Positions 9,201-18,074 of a stretch of DNA of 64,000 bases are shown one piece after another. Position 1 is the first letter of the stretch. The number at the start of each line of letters is the position of its first letter. A program made the position numbers and the translations under genes. The notes below the pieces were generated by a model. It was not told the DNA's origin, made no database searches, and saw only the letters and a program-made list of their open reading frames with translations. The DNA is from JBHEBG01 sp046557915 (GTDB lineage: Bacteria > Bacteroidota > Bacteroidia > Flavobacteriales > Flavobacteriaceae), in assembly GCF_046557915.1 (NCBI RefSeq), contig NZ_JBHEBG010000001.1, positions 1,178,001 through 1,242,000 of the forward strand. The letters are read 5' to 3'.

Positions 9201-10415
9201 GTGAATAAAACGATACTACATCTAGATCTAGATACTTTTTATGTATCCGTAGAGCGACTCATTAACACCGAGTTGCAAAACAGACCCTTACTTGTTGGGG
9301 GTACTAGCGACCGAGGTGTGGTGGCCGCTTGCAGTTATGAAACGCGTGGCTTTGGCATACACTCCGGAATGCCCATGAAAATGGCAAGGGAACTATGCCC
9401 CGAAGCTGTTGTAATAAGAGGCAATGCAGGTACCTATAGCAAACATTCCGATGTGGTTACCGATATCATTAAAGAGCATGTGCCCCTTTTTGAAAAATCG
9501 AGCATCGATGAATTCTATGCGGACCTTTCGGGAATGGACCGTTTCTTTGGCTGTTATCAATACGCCTCGGAGCTGCGCCAAAAAATAATCAAGGAAACCG
9601 GACTCCCCATTTCCTTTGGACTATCGGTCAATAAAGTAGTATCCAAAGTGGCCACTAACGAGGCCAAACCCAATAATCAGTTAAAAATAGATTACGGTTA
9701 TGAGAAGCCGTTTTTAGCGCCCTTGTCCATAAAAAAAATCCCTATGGTAGGCGATAAGACCTATCAAACCTTAAGAAATTTAGGATTGCGAAAAATTAAA
9801 ACAGTCCAAGAGATGCCTATGGATTTGATGCAAAGAGTATTGGGGGCCAATGGCAGGGTGATTTGGAAACGTGCCAATGGAATGGACAACACCCCGGTAG
9901 TTCCTTTCTGCGAACGGAAATCCATTTCTACGGAACGTACTTTCGATAAGGATACTATAGATGTGGTAAAACTGAAGGGCATCCTTATGGCCATGGCAGA
10001 AAATTTGGCATACCAATTACGGAGAGGAGAGAAATTAACAGCTTGTATTGCTGTAAAGATCAGGTATTCGAATTTTAATACCTATTCCAAACAATTACGG
10101 ATTCCCTATACCAGTGCGGACCATATTTTGATTCCTAAAATTTTAAACCTGTTCAATACCCTATATAACAGAAGATTGTTGGTGCGTTTGGTGGGCATTC
10201 GCTTTAGCCACTTGGTACAGGGAAATTATCAAATCAACCTTTTTGATGATACCGAGGAAGTGCTAAATCTATATGCGGCAATGGATCATATTAGGGGACG
10301 TTATGGGGATAAAAGTGTCATACGGGCCTCGGCAATGGATGCCAGAACCATTGGAAGAATGCACAACCCGTTCAATGGGCAACCCCCAATAGTATTGGCA
10401 CATCGAAAACAATAA
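9201..10415 (+). CDS. dinB: Y-family DNA polymerase (DinB/Pol IV type)
   Basis: 404 residues from the GTG at 9201, which puts HLDLDTFYVSVE at residues 7-18 as in other Pol IV proteins; the ATG at 9141 lies inside the palindrome and would add 20 unrelated residues. Catalytic carboxylates are visible: Asp9 (DLDTFY) in the palm and Asp103-Glu104 in SSIDEFYADLS. The finger/palm block SFGLSVNKVVSKVATNEAKP, the helix-hairpin-helix GDKTYQTLRNLGLRKIKTV and a little-finger domain follow. It ends in NLFDDTEE, a plausible beta-clamp peptide. It performs error-prone bypass of damaged templates. The second DnaE gene follows after 42 nt, so the two form a mutagenesis operon. Confidence 0.93.
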   Translation: MNKTILHLDLDTFYVSVERLINTELQNRPLLVGGTSDRGVVAACSYETRGFGIHSGMPMKMARELCPEAVVIRGNAGTYSKHSDVVTDIIKEHVPLFEKSSIDEFYADLSGMDRFFGCYQYASELRQKIIKETGLPISFGLSVNKVVSKVATNEAKPNNQLKIDYGYEKPFLAPLSIKKIPMVGDKTYQTLRNLGLRKIKTVQEMPMDLMQRVLGANGRVIWKRANGMDNTPVVPFCERKSISTERTFDKDTIDVVKLKGILMAMAENLAYQLRRGEKLTACIAVKIRYSNFNTYSKQLRIPYTSADHILIPKILNLFNTLYNRRLLVRLVGIRFSHLVQGNYQINLFDDTEEVLNLYAAMDHIRGRYGDKSVIRASAMDARTIGRMHNPFNGQPPIVLAHRKQ

Positions 10416-10457
10416 CAAAGAAAAATAAAGGCCCTTAAAATAAGGCAAACCTAAAAC

Positions 10458-13400
10458 ATGTACCTAAACTGTCACACATATTATAGCATGCGTTATGGTG
10501 CGTTTTCAGAAATTGAGCTGCTACAATTGGCCCAAGAAAACCATGTTACCCAGTTAGTGCTTACAGATATCAATAACACTTCGGCCTGTCTAAACTTTGT
10601 GCGAAAGGCAGAAGAGTTTGGTGTAAGACCCATTTTGGGCATCGATTTTAGGAACGGGGCGGAACAGTGTTATGTGGGGATTGCAAAAAATAATAAAGGT
10701 TATCAGGAGTTGAATTCTTTTCTTTCGGAATATCTACATCTAGACAAAGAGTTTCCGCCCATTGCCCCCAAATTTGATGATGCCTATATCGTTTATCCTT
10801 TTGAGAAGGTATTACTGAACGATCAAAATACATTTGCCCCGCACGAATATGTTGGTGTATCCATTACTGATTTAAGGCGATTGCCATTTTCTAGGTTAAT
10901 GGCGTGCAAAGATAAATTAGTGGTACAACAACCCGTTACGTTTCGGAACAAGCGCGACTTTAATGCGCACCGATTGTTAAGGGCCATAGACAACAATGTT
11001 TTGTTGAGTATGCTTCCCAAAAGCGAAGTGGCCCATGAGGATGAAAAAATGTTCCCTATCCAAAACTTGGCGGCAGCTTTTTCCGAATATAGTTTTATTC
11101 TGGAAAATACAGAACAATTACTACGCTTGTGCAGTATCAATTTCGATTTTTCCGAAGGACGGCGACCACAAAATTTAAGTACCTACACCGGAACACGGGA
11201 AGAAGATGAGCGCTTAATTCAAAAATTATGCGACGAGGGGTTGCCCTATCGCTATCCCGATGGAGGGAATATTATCATGGAGCGCTTGGAAAAAGAACTA
11301 AAACTCATTAAAAAAATGGGTTTTGTATCCTACTTTCTAATCAATTGGGATATTGTATCAGAAGCAAGGAAACGTGGGTTCTTCTATGTGGGCAGGGGCA
11401 GTGGGGCCAATAGTATTGTGGCTTACCTGTTACGGATTACGGATGTAGATCCTATAGAGTTAGATCTCTATTTTGAGCGTTTTATCAATCTTTATAGGGC
11501 CAATCCGCCCGATTTTGATATCGATTTTTCATGGAAAGACAGGCCGGCAATGACGGAATATATTTTTGAACGGTTCAAAAATGTAGCCCTATTGGGTACC
11601 TATGTTACATTTAAGGAAAAAGGGGTGGTCAGGGAATTGGGGAAAGTGTTTGGGCTTCCCAAAAGCGAAATCGATTTTTTAAGTGGTGGCCGATACCAAG
11701 TTTCAAAGTTGGACGAGGTTTCCCAATTGGTCTTAAAATACGGAAGATTGATAAAAGGGCTGCCCAATTATTTAAGTATCCATGCCGGAGGTATTTTAAT
11801 CAGTGAGCGGCCATTACACTATTTCTCGGCCACCCACCTACCCCCAAAAGGATTTGCCACTACACAGTTTGATATGGTAATTGCAGAAGACGTAGGCCTT
11901 TATAAGTTTGATATTTTGGGACAGCGGGGCCTTGGAAAAATTAAGGAAGCCATGGAAATAGTGGCCTATAATAGACCAAGCGAGTTTACTGCTCTGGATA
12001 TCCACAACATAAAAAAGTTTAAAACAGATCCACAAATAAACGACCTGATCAAAACCGCACAATGTATGGGCTGTTTTTATGTGGAATCGCCAGCCATGCG
12101 CATGCTGTTAAAGAAATTGGAAGTAGACAACTATTTGGGGCTGGTGGCAGCTAGCTCTATTATACGCCCCGGGGTTGCCAAGAGCGGTATGATGCGCGAG
12201 TATATTCTACGTCACCGAAATGAAGGTAGGGCAGAAAAACAGGCACATCCGGTGATGTTGAATATTATGCCCGATACTTATGGGGTTATGGTCTACCAGG
12301 AAGATGTTATAAAAGTGGCCCACTATTTTGCAGATCTTACCTTAGGGGAAGCCGATGTATTACGACGTGGAATGAGTGGTAAGTTCCGTTCTCGTGAAGA
12401 GTTTCAAAAGGTAAAGGACAAGTTTATAGAGAATTGTCGCAAGAAAGGATATGCGGAAACACTGATCTTTGAGATTTGGAACCAAGTGGCCAGTTTTGCA
12501 GGTTATGCCTTTGCCAAGGGACATTCTGCCTCTTATGCGGTGGAGAGTTACCAAAGCCTATTTTTGCGGGCCTATTTTCCATTGGAATATATGGTGGCCG
12601 TGCTTAATAACGGAGGGGGATTTTACCGATCAGAATTCTATATTCATGAGGCTCGAATGCTTGGGGCAACAATACACCCGCCCTGTATCAATAAAAGCTT
12701 AATCATCAATTATATCTTGGAAAAAGACATTTATTTGGGATATATGTACCTTAAGGAAATGGAATCGAGGGTAATGGAACGTATCCTAAAGGAGCGACAG
12801 CAAAATGGATGTTTTGTTTCCTTGGAAGACTTTTTGGACCGTGTGCCCATATCCATAGAACAAGCAAGTATTTTAATACGCATAGATGCATTTAGGTTTA
12901 CCCAAATCAATAAACATAGACTGTTGTGGAAAGCCCATTTATTACTGTCCAAAGGAACAGTAATGGATCATCCAAAACTGTTTCCGCCCAAACACCAAAA
13001 TTTTAAGATACCCCAATTACATACCACGGATTTGGAAACGGCCTTTGAGCAGTTAGAGCTTTTAGGATTCTCTTTATGTAGTCCGTTTGAGCTTTTGACA
13101 ACACCTCCGAAAAATAAAAATGGCAGCAAGGATTTGAATCGTTATTTAGGCAAACATATAGATATTTATGGTTATTTGGTTACAGTGAAGAACACTACTA
13201 CCCATCATGGAAAACAGATGCATTTTGCCACTTTGGTAGATCAATGGGGTGAAGTTTTCGATACGGTACTTTTTCCGCCCGTGGCCGCCAAATATTTTTT
13301 TAGGGGCAAAGGAATCTACCGCTTTTATGGAAAAGTAGTCACAGAATTTGGGTTTCTGAGCATAGAAGTCGTTAAAATGCAAAAACAAGATTACATTCAA

Positions 13401-13484
13401 GACCCACGGTACGCGGAAATAAAGACCAGTGCTAAATTATTTGAACGCGCTGTGCCCCGTAATATCCATTCCGGTGATGAGTAA
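10458..13484 (+). CDS. DNA polymerase III alpha subunit, DnaE2/ImuC-like, degenerate PHP
   Basis: 1008 residues in DnaE order: PHP (1 to about 210), palm with GRGSGANSIVAYLLRITDVD and PPDFDIDFSW (Asp352, 354, 356), the third palm Asp in LYKFDILGQRGLGKI, fingers (YQEDVIKVAHYFADLTLGEA; YAFAKGHSASYAVESYQS), helix-hairpin-helix, and an OB fold near the C-terminus (IDIYGYLVTVKNT). The PHP metal ligands are lost: the usual HxHxH reads YLNCH and the usual LTDH reads LTDI. Size and pairing with a Y-family polymerase point to the error-prone translesion DnaE class, not the replicative enzyme, which is encoded at 21753. Its last 48 nt overlap the convergent acyl-CoA dehydrogenase gene. Confidence 0.9.
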   Translation: MYLNCHTYYSMRYGAFSEIELLQLAQENHVTQLVLTDINNTSACLNFVRKAEEFGVRPILGIDFRNGAEQCYVGIAKNNKGYQELNSFLSEYLHLDKEFPPIAPKFDDAYIVYPFEKVLLNDQNTFAPHEYVGVSITDLRRLPFSRLMACKDKLVVQQPVTFRNKRDFNAHRLLRAIDNNVLLSMLPKSEVAHEDEKMFPIQNLAAAFSEYSFILENTEQLLRLCSINFDFSEGRRPQNLSTYTGTREEDERLIQKLCDEGLPYRYPDGGNIIMERLEKELKLIKKMGFVSYFLINWDIVSEARKRGFFYVGRGSGANSIVAYLLRITDVDPIELDLYFERFINLYRANPPDFDIDFSWKDRPAMTEYIFERFKNVALLGTYVTFKEKGVVRELGKVFGLPKSEIDFLSGGRYQVSKLDEVSQLVLKYGRLIKGLPNYLSIHAGGILISERPLHYFSATHLPPKGFATTQFDMVIAEDVGLYKFDILGQRGLGKIKEAMEIVAYNRPSEFTALDIHNIKKFKTDPQINDLIKTAQCMGCFYVESPAMRMLLKKLEVDNYLGLVAASSIIRPGVAKSGMMREYILRHRNEGRAEKQAHPVMLNIMPDTYGVMVYQEDVIKVAHYFADLTLGEADVLRRGMSGKFRSREEFQKVKDKFIENCRKKGYAETLIFEIWNQVASFAGYAFAKGHSASYAVESYQSLFLRAYFPLEYMVAVLNNGGGFYRSEFYIHEARMLGATIHPPCINKSLIINYILEKDIYLGYMYLKEMESRVMERILKERQQNGCFVSLEDFLDRVPISIEQASILIRIDAFRFTQINKHRLLWKAHLLLSKGTVMDHPKLFPPKHQNFKIPQLHTTDLETAFEQLELLGFSLCSPFELLTTPPKNKNGSKDLNRYLGKHIDIYGYLVTVKNTTTHHGKQMHFATLVDQWGEVFDTVLFPPVAAKYFFRGKGIYRFYGKVVTEFGFLSIEVVKMQKQDYIQDPRYAEIKTSAKLFERAVPRNIHSGDE

Positions 13485-14615
13485 ATGAATATCGTGTGTG
13501 CCCTCATAGGTAATAACGCTTTCCAGGTTCATCATATGTCTCATAATACTATACTCCCCTGTAATACCCATGCCTCCTAGTACCTGTCTGGCCTCGCGTG
13601 CTATTTTTATGGCCATGTCCACGTTGTTGCGCTTGGCCATGGATATTTGGGCACTTGTGGCACGCCCTTCGTTCTTAAGTTGTCCCAAACGGAAGGCCAA
13701 TAGTTGTGCCTTTGTAATTTCGGTAATCATCTCGGCCAGTTTTTTTTGCTGCAATTGCGTAGCTGCAATAGGCTTTCCAAATTGAACACGTTCCTTGGCA
13801 TAGCGAAGTGCTGTATCGTAACAATCCATAGCTGCACCAATAGCCCCCCAAGCAATACCATATCTGGCAGAATCCAAACAGCCCAATGGAGCTCCGAGGC
13901 CACTTTTATTGGGCAATAAATTTTCTTTGGGCACTTTTACATTATCAAAAATTAACTCCCCGGTAGCAGAAGCACGTAAGGACCATTTGTTATGGGTTTC
14001 TGGTGTAGAAAAGCCTTCCATACCGCGTTCAACAATGAGGCCATGTATTCGGCCTTCTTCATTTTTTGCCCATACCACCGCAATATCGGCAAAGGGAGAA
14101 TTGGAAATCCATAGTTTGGCGCCATTTAGTAGATAATGATCGCCCTTGTCCTTAAAATTGGTAGTCATGCCCGAAGGATTGGAGCCATGATCGGGTTCGG
14201 TAAGACCAAAACATCCCATGAATTCTCCGGTAGCCAGTTTGGGCAAGTATTTTTTACGCTGTTCTTCGGTGCCATAGGCATAGATAGGATACATAACCAA
14301 GGAAGATTGCACAGAAGCGGTAGAACGTACACCACTATCCCCACGTTCAATTTCTTGCATTATTAGCCCATAGCTTATTTGGTCTAGTCCCGCACCACCG
14401 TATTCTGCCGGAATATAGGGTCCAAAAGCCCCTATCTCTGCCAAACCACCAATAATTTCCTTTGGAAATTCGGCCCGTTGTGCATAGTCCTCAATAATTG
14501 GGGAGATGTCTCTTTTAACCCATTGGCGAGCAGCATCGCGCACCAAAATATGTTCTTCGCTGAATAAATCGTCTAGATTATAGTAATCGGGTGCTTCAAA
14601 TAAATCGGGCTTCAT
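13437..14615 (-). CDS. Acyl-CoA dehydrogenase, glutaryl-CoA dehydrogenase-like
   Basis: 392 residues from the ATG at 14615; a TTG six codons upstream is less likely. The sequence has the acyl-CoA dehydrogenase layout. GDSGVRSTASVQSSLVMYPI is characteristic of glutaryl-CoA dehydrogenases, with CFGLTEPDHGSNPSGM and LWISNSPFADIAVVW at the FAD site. ITYEGTHDIH carries the catalytic base (Glu371). The enzyme oxidises and decarboxylates glutaryl-CoA to crotonyl-CoA in lysine/tryptophan breakdown, passing electrons to ETF. The substrate is assigned from motif resemblance, not proven. Its 3' end overlaps the convergent dnaE2-like gene by 48 nt. The Rieske oxygenase gene lies 83 nt upstream on the same strand. 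Confidence 0.88.
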   Translation of the reverse strand: MKPDLFEAPDYYNLDDLFSEEHILVRDAARQWVKRDISPIIEDYAQRAEFPKEIIGGLAEIGAFGPYIPAEYGGAGLDQISYGLIMQEIERGDSGVRSTASVQSSLVMYPIYAYGTEEQRKKYLPKLATGEFMGCFGLTEPDHGSNPSGMTTNFKDKGDHYLLNGAKLWISNSPFADIAVVWAKNEEGRIHGLIVERGMEGFSTPETHNKWSLRASATGELIFDNVKVPKENLLPNKSGLGAPLGCLDSARYGIAWGAIGAAMDCYDTALRYAKERVQFGKPIAATQLQQKKLAEMITEITKAQLLAFRLGQLKNEGRATSAQISMAKRNNVDMAIKIAREARQVLGGMGITGEYSIMRHMMNLESVITYEGTHDIHLLITGMDITGHSAFK

Positions 14616-14698
14616 CCTAAAAATTTTGGTCAAAGGTAGCTAAAGAAATATAACAATACAAAGCACCATTGTTACATTTTTAAATAAATTTTGCTTTG

Positions 14699-15787
14699 CT
14701 AGTCGTTTAAAAAGCGGGCCAACAAACCGTGAAAATGATGTACCCCTTGTTCGCGGTCCGGGGAAAACCGTCCGGCTTTGTAAAATTTTGATCTTACCCC
14801 TATTTGTACCCCTTCCACCACTTCTTCGTCTTCTAGCTCTACCTTGTCTAAAATAGATCCTGCACCTTTATCCAATTTATCTGGGTCATAAACATAACTT
14901 AGGAAAGTAACTTTTGTACGGTTCAATCCAAGGGGATGCACAATGTTTACAGAAAGTCCCCATGGATAAAAATTGAACATCATATTGGGGAATACCCAAT
15001 AATAGTAAGCAGCTATATGTTTGCCATAATCAATATGCCCTTTGGGAAGATCAAAGATGGTTTGGGATCCATCGGCATATCCAATTTGCACGTTTAAATA
15101 ATCGTGGATCAGGGTATCATAATTACCATAATCCAAAACCTCATTTAGGTCTTCATGGACAAAGGGAATATGAAACCCCTCCAAATAATTATCACAGTAA
15201 AGGGCCCAATGGGCATTTACAAAATAGTTTTTGGATCGGCTTTCATCCAATACAAACTTCTGCAATGGTAAAAAGCCCACCCGTTCTTGCATGGTATCGA
15301 TTACTTTTTGAAAATCGAAGGAGGGATTAAGGCCGGCAAATAGAAAAGGACCCCATTTGCGAAGCGGAAACTGATGCAGATTATCACACGGTTTAGGAAA
15401 ATCAGTGGCTTTACTAAACTCGGGCATATGTTCAAAAGTGCCATCCAAGGAAAATCTTCTCCCGTGGTATCCGCAAATAAGCTTTTTTACTTTAGAGGCA
15501 TCCCGTATAAGCAGATTGCCCCTATGGGTACAAACATTGGTGAGGCAATGGATGTTGTTTAAATCGTCTTTGGTAAGCAACATCGGTTCATCCAAATAGC
15601 CGTCCAAAAGTGTAAATGGTTGTGCTTGTCTGGGCAACTTCACATTATGCTCATGCCCAATCCATTGCCAAGAGGAGTAAAAAACCTTGTTTTTAATATC
15701 CTCAAATACTTTAGGGTCGCTATAGAAGGAAGCCGGTAAAGTGCTGGCTTTGGTGATATCGGGGTCTATATAAAAATTATCACGCAT
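14699..15787 (-). CDS. Rieske 2Fe-2S aromatic-ring-hydroxylating-type oxygenase, alpha subunit
   Basis: 362 residues. The Rieske cluster is visible as CTHRG (Cys86, His88) and CGYHGRRF (Cys105, His108). The mononuclear iron site is DNYLEGFHIPFVH (His206, His211), with an acidic ligand expected further on. This is the alpha-subunit architecture shared by ring-hydroxylating dioxygenases and by quaternary-amine monooxygenases (choline/carnitine/glycine betaine type). No beta subunit or reductase lies nearby, which fits the quaternary-amine or O/N-demethylase subgroup better than classical ring dioxygenases (inference). It is divergent from the AdiC-like transporter, with an inverted repeat in the shared upstream region. 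Confidence 0.87.
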   Translation of the reverse strand: MRDNFYIDPDITKASTLPASFYSDPKVFEDIKNKVFYSSWQWIGHEHNVKLPRQAQPFTLLDGYLDEPMLLTKDDLNNIHCLTNVCTHRGNLLIRDASKVKKLICGYHGRRFSLDGTFEHMPEFSKATDFPKPCDNLHQFPLRKWGPFLFAGLNPSFDFQKVIDTMQERVGFLPLQKFVLDESRSKNYFVNAHWALYCDNYLEGFHIPFVHEDLNEVLDYGNYDTLIHDYLNVQIGYADGSQTIFDLPKGHIDYGKHIAAYYYWVFPNMMFNFYPWGLSVNIVHPLGLNRTKVTFLSYVYDPDKLDKGAGSILDKVELEDEEVVEGVQIGVRSKFYKAGRFSPDREQGVHHFHGLLARFLND

Positions 15788-15793
15788 AAATAT

Positions 15794-15837
15794 TGTAAAT
15801 TGGGAAAGACTAGCTTCTCAAAAATAACCAATTTACA
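15794..15837. promoter_or_regulatory. Inverted repeat in a divergent promoter region
   Basis: Perfect 10-bp arms TGTAAATTGG (15794-15803) and CCAATTTACA (15828-15837) are separated by 24 nt, between the Rieske gene start (15787) and the transporter start (15865). The placement suits a dimeric regulator acting on both genes. The regulator is unknown. Confidence 0.45.
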
Positions 15838-15864
15838 GGGATAATATGAATATCACCCGGCTTA

Positions 15865-17181
15865 ATGAATAAAACCACAAGAGAAAAAGGACTGGGCCTT
15901 TGGATGAGTACTTCGCTTGTTGTGGGGAATATGGTTGGCGCCGGGGTCTTTTTAATGCCAGCAGCTTTGGCAACCTATGGAGGAATCAGTATTTTTGGTT
16001 GGATAGCCTCTGCCACAGGGGCATTGGTCTTAGCCAAGGTCTTTAGCAAACTTAGTGTACTTGTAGCAAATAAAAGTGGAGGACCCTACGCCTATACCAA
16101 GGCGGCCTTTGGAGATTTTATGGGGTTTTTAATAGCTTGGGGATACTGGATATCTATCTGGGTGAGCAATGCGGCAATCGCTATTGCCTTTGTGAGCGCA
16201 TTAAGTGTTTTTATTCCTATTCTGGAGGAGAGCTCCTTCATTTCAATTATAACAGCATTAAGTGCTATTTGGTTTCTTACCTGGTTAAACTCTAGGGATA
16301 TTAGGGAGTCGGGAAAAATGCAATTGATTACCACGGTTCTTAAGTTGGCGCCCCTGGTATTGATAATCTTTGGAGGTTTCTTCTTTTTTAATGTCGATAA
16401 TTTTTTACCATTAAACGCTAGCGATACAAGTAGTTTTGGTGCCATTGCAATTACGGCCACAATGACGCTCTATGCATTTTTGGGAATAGAGAGTGCAACC
16501 ATCCCCGCGGAAAATGTGCAAAATCCCAAAAAAACCATTGCCCGCGCAACCATGATCGGGACCATTGTTACTACCATAATCTATATTTTGGGCACCGTTG
16601 CTGTAATGGGAATGATTCCCATGCTCCAACTGGCGCAATCACCTGCTCCCTTTGCAGATGCTATGGGCATTATGACAGGGGAATGGGGTCGTAACTTGGT
16701 AGCTGCAGGAGCTGCAATAGCGGCATTTGGAGCTCTTAACGGATGGATATTGGTTATGGGGCAGGTACCTAGGGCATCGGCTAAGGACAATCTTTTCCCG
16801 AGGATTTTTAAAAAGGAAAATTCTAATGGAATGCCCATTTTGGGGATTATTATTGGTAGTGCTTTAACTTCTTTGGTTATGCTTATGAATTATAGCGAAG
16901 GCCTTGTGGGGAAGTTTAGGTTTTTGATCTTATTGACTACTTTATGCACTTTGGTACCCTACCTCTTTACCTCGGCCGCATATCTTTTGATTATGGCGGA
17001 GAAAAAACTTGGTGCAAACAAGCGGTGGTCCGTTATTGCTTTGGGAGGAATTGCCTTTTTATTCTCGCTTTGGGCTATTTATGGCGCTGGGGAAAAGGCG
17101 GTTTTTTGGGGCTTTATCTTGCTGTTGACCGGAATTCCGTTTTACATCTTAATGAAAAAAAGGAATAAAGAAGTCGACTAA
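15865..17181 (+). CDS. APC-family amino acid permease, AdiC-like
   Basis: 438 residues with about 12 predicted membrane helices. The first helix carries GNMVGAGVFLMPAALATYGG, the unwound substrate-binding segment of APC transporters, close to that of the arginine/agmatine antiporter AdiC. Other AdiC-like blocks are SGGPYAYTKAAFG, AFLGIESATIPAENVQNPKK and GMIPMLQLAQSPAPFADA. It is expected to exchange or import a cationic amino acid across the inner membrane. The DDAH-like gene starts 11 nt downstream, so arginine or a methylated arginine is the likely substrate (inference from the operon). Confidence 0.9.
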   Translation: MNKTTREKGLGLWMSTSLVVGNMVGAGVFLMPAALATYGGISIFGWIASATGALVLAKVFSKLSVLVANKSGGPYAYTKAAFGDFMGFLIAWGYWISIWVSNAAIAIAFVSALSVFIPILEESSFISIITALSAIWFLTWLNSRDIRESGKMQLITTVLKLAPLVLIIFGGFFFFNVDNFLPLNASDTSSFGAIAITATMTLYAFLGIESATIPAENVQNPKKTIARATMIGTIVTTIIYILGTVAVMGMIPMLQLAQSPAPFADAMGIMTGEWGRNLVAAGAAIAAFGALNGWILVMGQVPRASAKDNLFPRIFKKENSNGMPILGIIIGSALTSLVMLMNYSEGLVGKFRFLILLTTLCTLVPYLFTSAAYLLIMAEKKLGANKRWSVIALGGIAFLFSLWAIYGAGEKAVFWGFILLLTGIPFYILMKKRNKEVD

Positions 17182-17192
17182 ATGTTTATGAT

Positions 17193-18071
17193 ATGGAATT
17201 TACGGCACAATCGGAATACCACACTTTGGATTCGGTTTTTCTTAAACCGGTTATGCAGGCTTTTATAGATGATTTTACCCTGAGCAACGAATGGGAATCA
17301 CTGAATTACCTTGCTAAGCCCGATTTTAAGATGGCTGTGAAAGAGTACAAAGCGTTTGAATCACTGTTGATACAACTTGGATGTAAAACCACAAATTTTC
17401 CCAAAGACGATAAAGTTACTATAGATGCTATATACTGCAGGGATGCATCTATAGTAACCGATTACGGGGTTGTGCTTTGTAATATGGGCAAAGCGGAAAG
17501 AAGTTTAGAGCCAAAGGCCCAGGAGTCCATGTACAGAAAGCAGAATATAAATATCCTTGGAAGTATAGAAGCTCCGGGTACTTTGGAAGGTGGCGATGTG
17601 GCTTGGCTAAACAAAAACACACTTGCGGTAGGGCAAACGTATAGAACAAATGCCGAAGGGATAAGACAATTGGAAAGATTACTTACCCCATTAGGTATTG
17701 AAATCATCATAGTCAACCTGCCCCATTATAAAGGACCTTTGGATGTGTTTCATTTAATGTCCATATTAAGTCCGGTAGATAAAGATTTGGCTGTAGTATA
17801 TTCACCCTTAATGCCTATAAGGTTTAGAAATAGGCTTTTAGAAATGGGATATGAGTTTGTGGAAGTTGCCGAAGAAGAGTTTGAAAGTATGGGATGTAAT
17901 GTCTTGGCCGTTGCGCCTAGAAAATGTATTATGGTACAAGGTAATCCGAAGACCGAAGAAGCCCTTAGGCGAGCGGGGTGTCAGGTATTCACGTATTCGG
18001 GCAATGAAATCAGTATCAAGGGTGGGGGTGGACCAACATGCCTTACCAGACCTATGTTAAGACGATTGTAG
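17193..18071 (+). CDS. Dimethylarginine dimethylaminohydrolase / amidinotransferase-fold hydrolase
   Basis: 292 residues, the size of DDAH enzymes. The guanidine-modifying fold motifs are visible: YCRDASIV (substrate Asp), GTLEGGDV (metal-free Glu/Asp binding loop), DVFHLMS (catalytic His187) and GGGGPTCLTRP (nucleophile Cys283). The family hydrolyses methylated arginines to citrulline plus amine, or deiminates or transamidinates related substrates. Cytoplasmic, no signal peptide. Co-transcribed with the AdiC-like antiporter, so the pair likely takes in and breaks down an arginine derivative. Ordinary arginine deiminase is less likely, since that family is about 400 residues. Confidence 0.85.
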   Translation: MEFTAQSEYHTLDSVFLKPVMQAFIDDFTLSNEWESLNYLAKPDFKMAVKEYKAFESLLIQLGCKTTNFPKDDKVTIDAIYCRDASIVTDYGVVLCNMGKAERSLEPKAQESMYRKQNINILGSIEAPGTLEGGDVAWLNKNTLAVGQTYRTNAEGIRQLERLLTPLGIEIIIVNLPHYKGPLDVFHLMSILSPVDKDLAVVYSPLMPIRFRNRLLEMGYEFVEVAEEEFESMGCNVLAVAPRKCIMVQGNPKTEEALRRAGCQVFTYSGNEISIKGGGGPTCLTRPMLRRL

Positions 18072-18074
18072 AAA

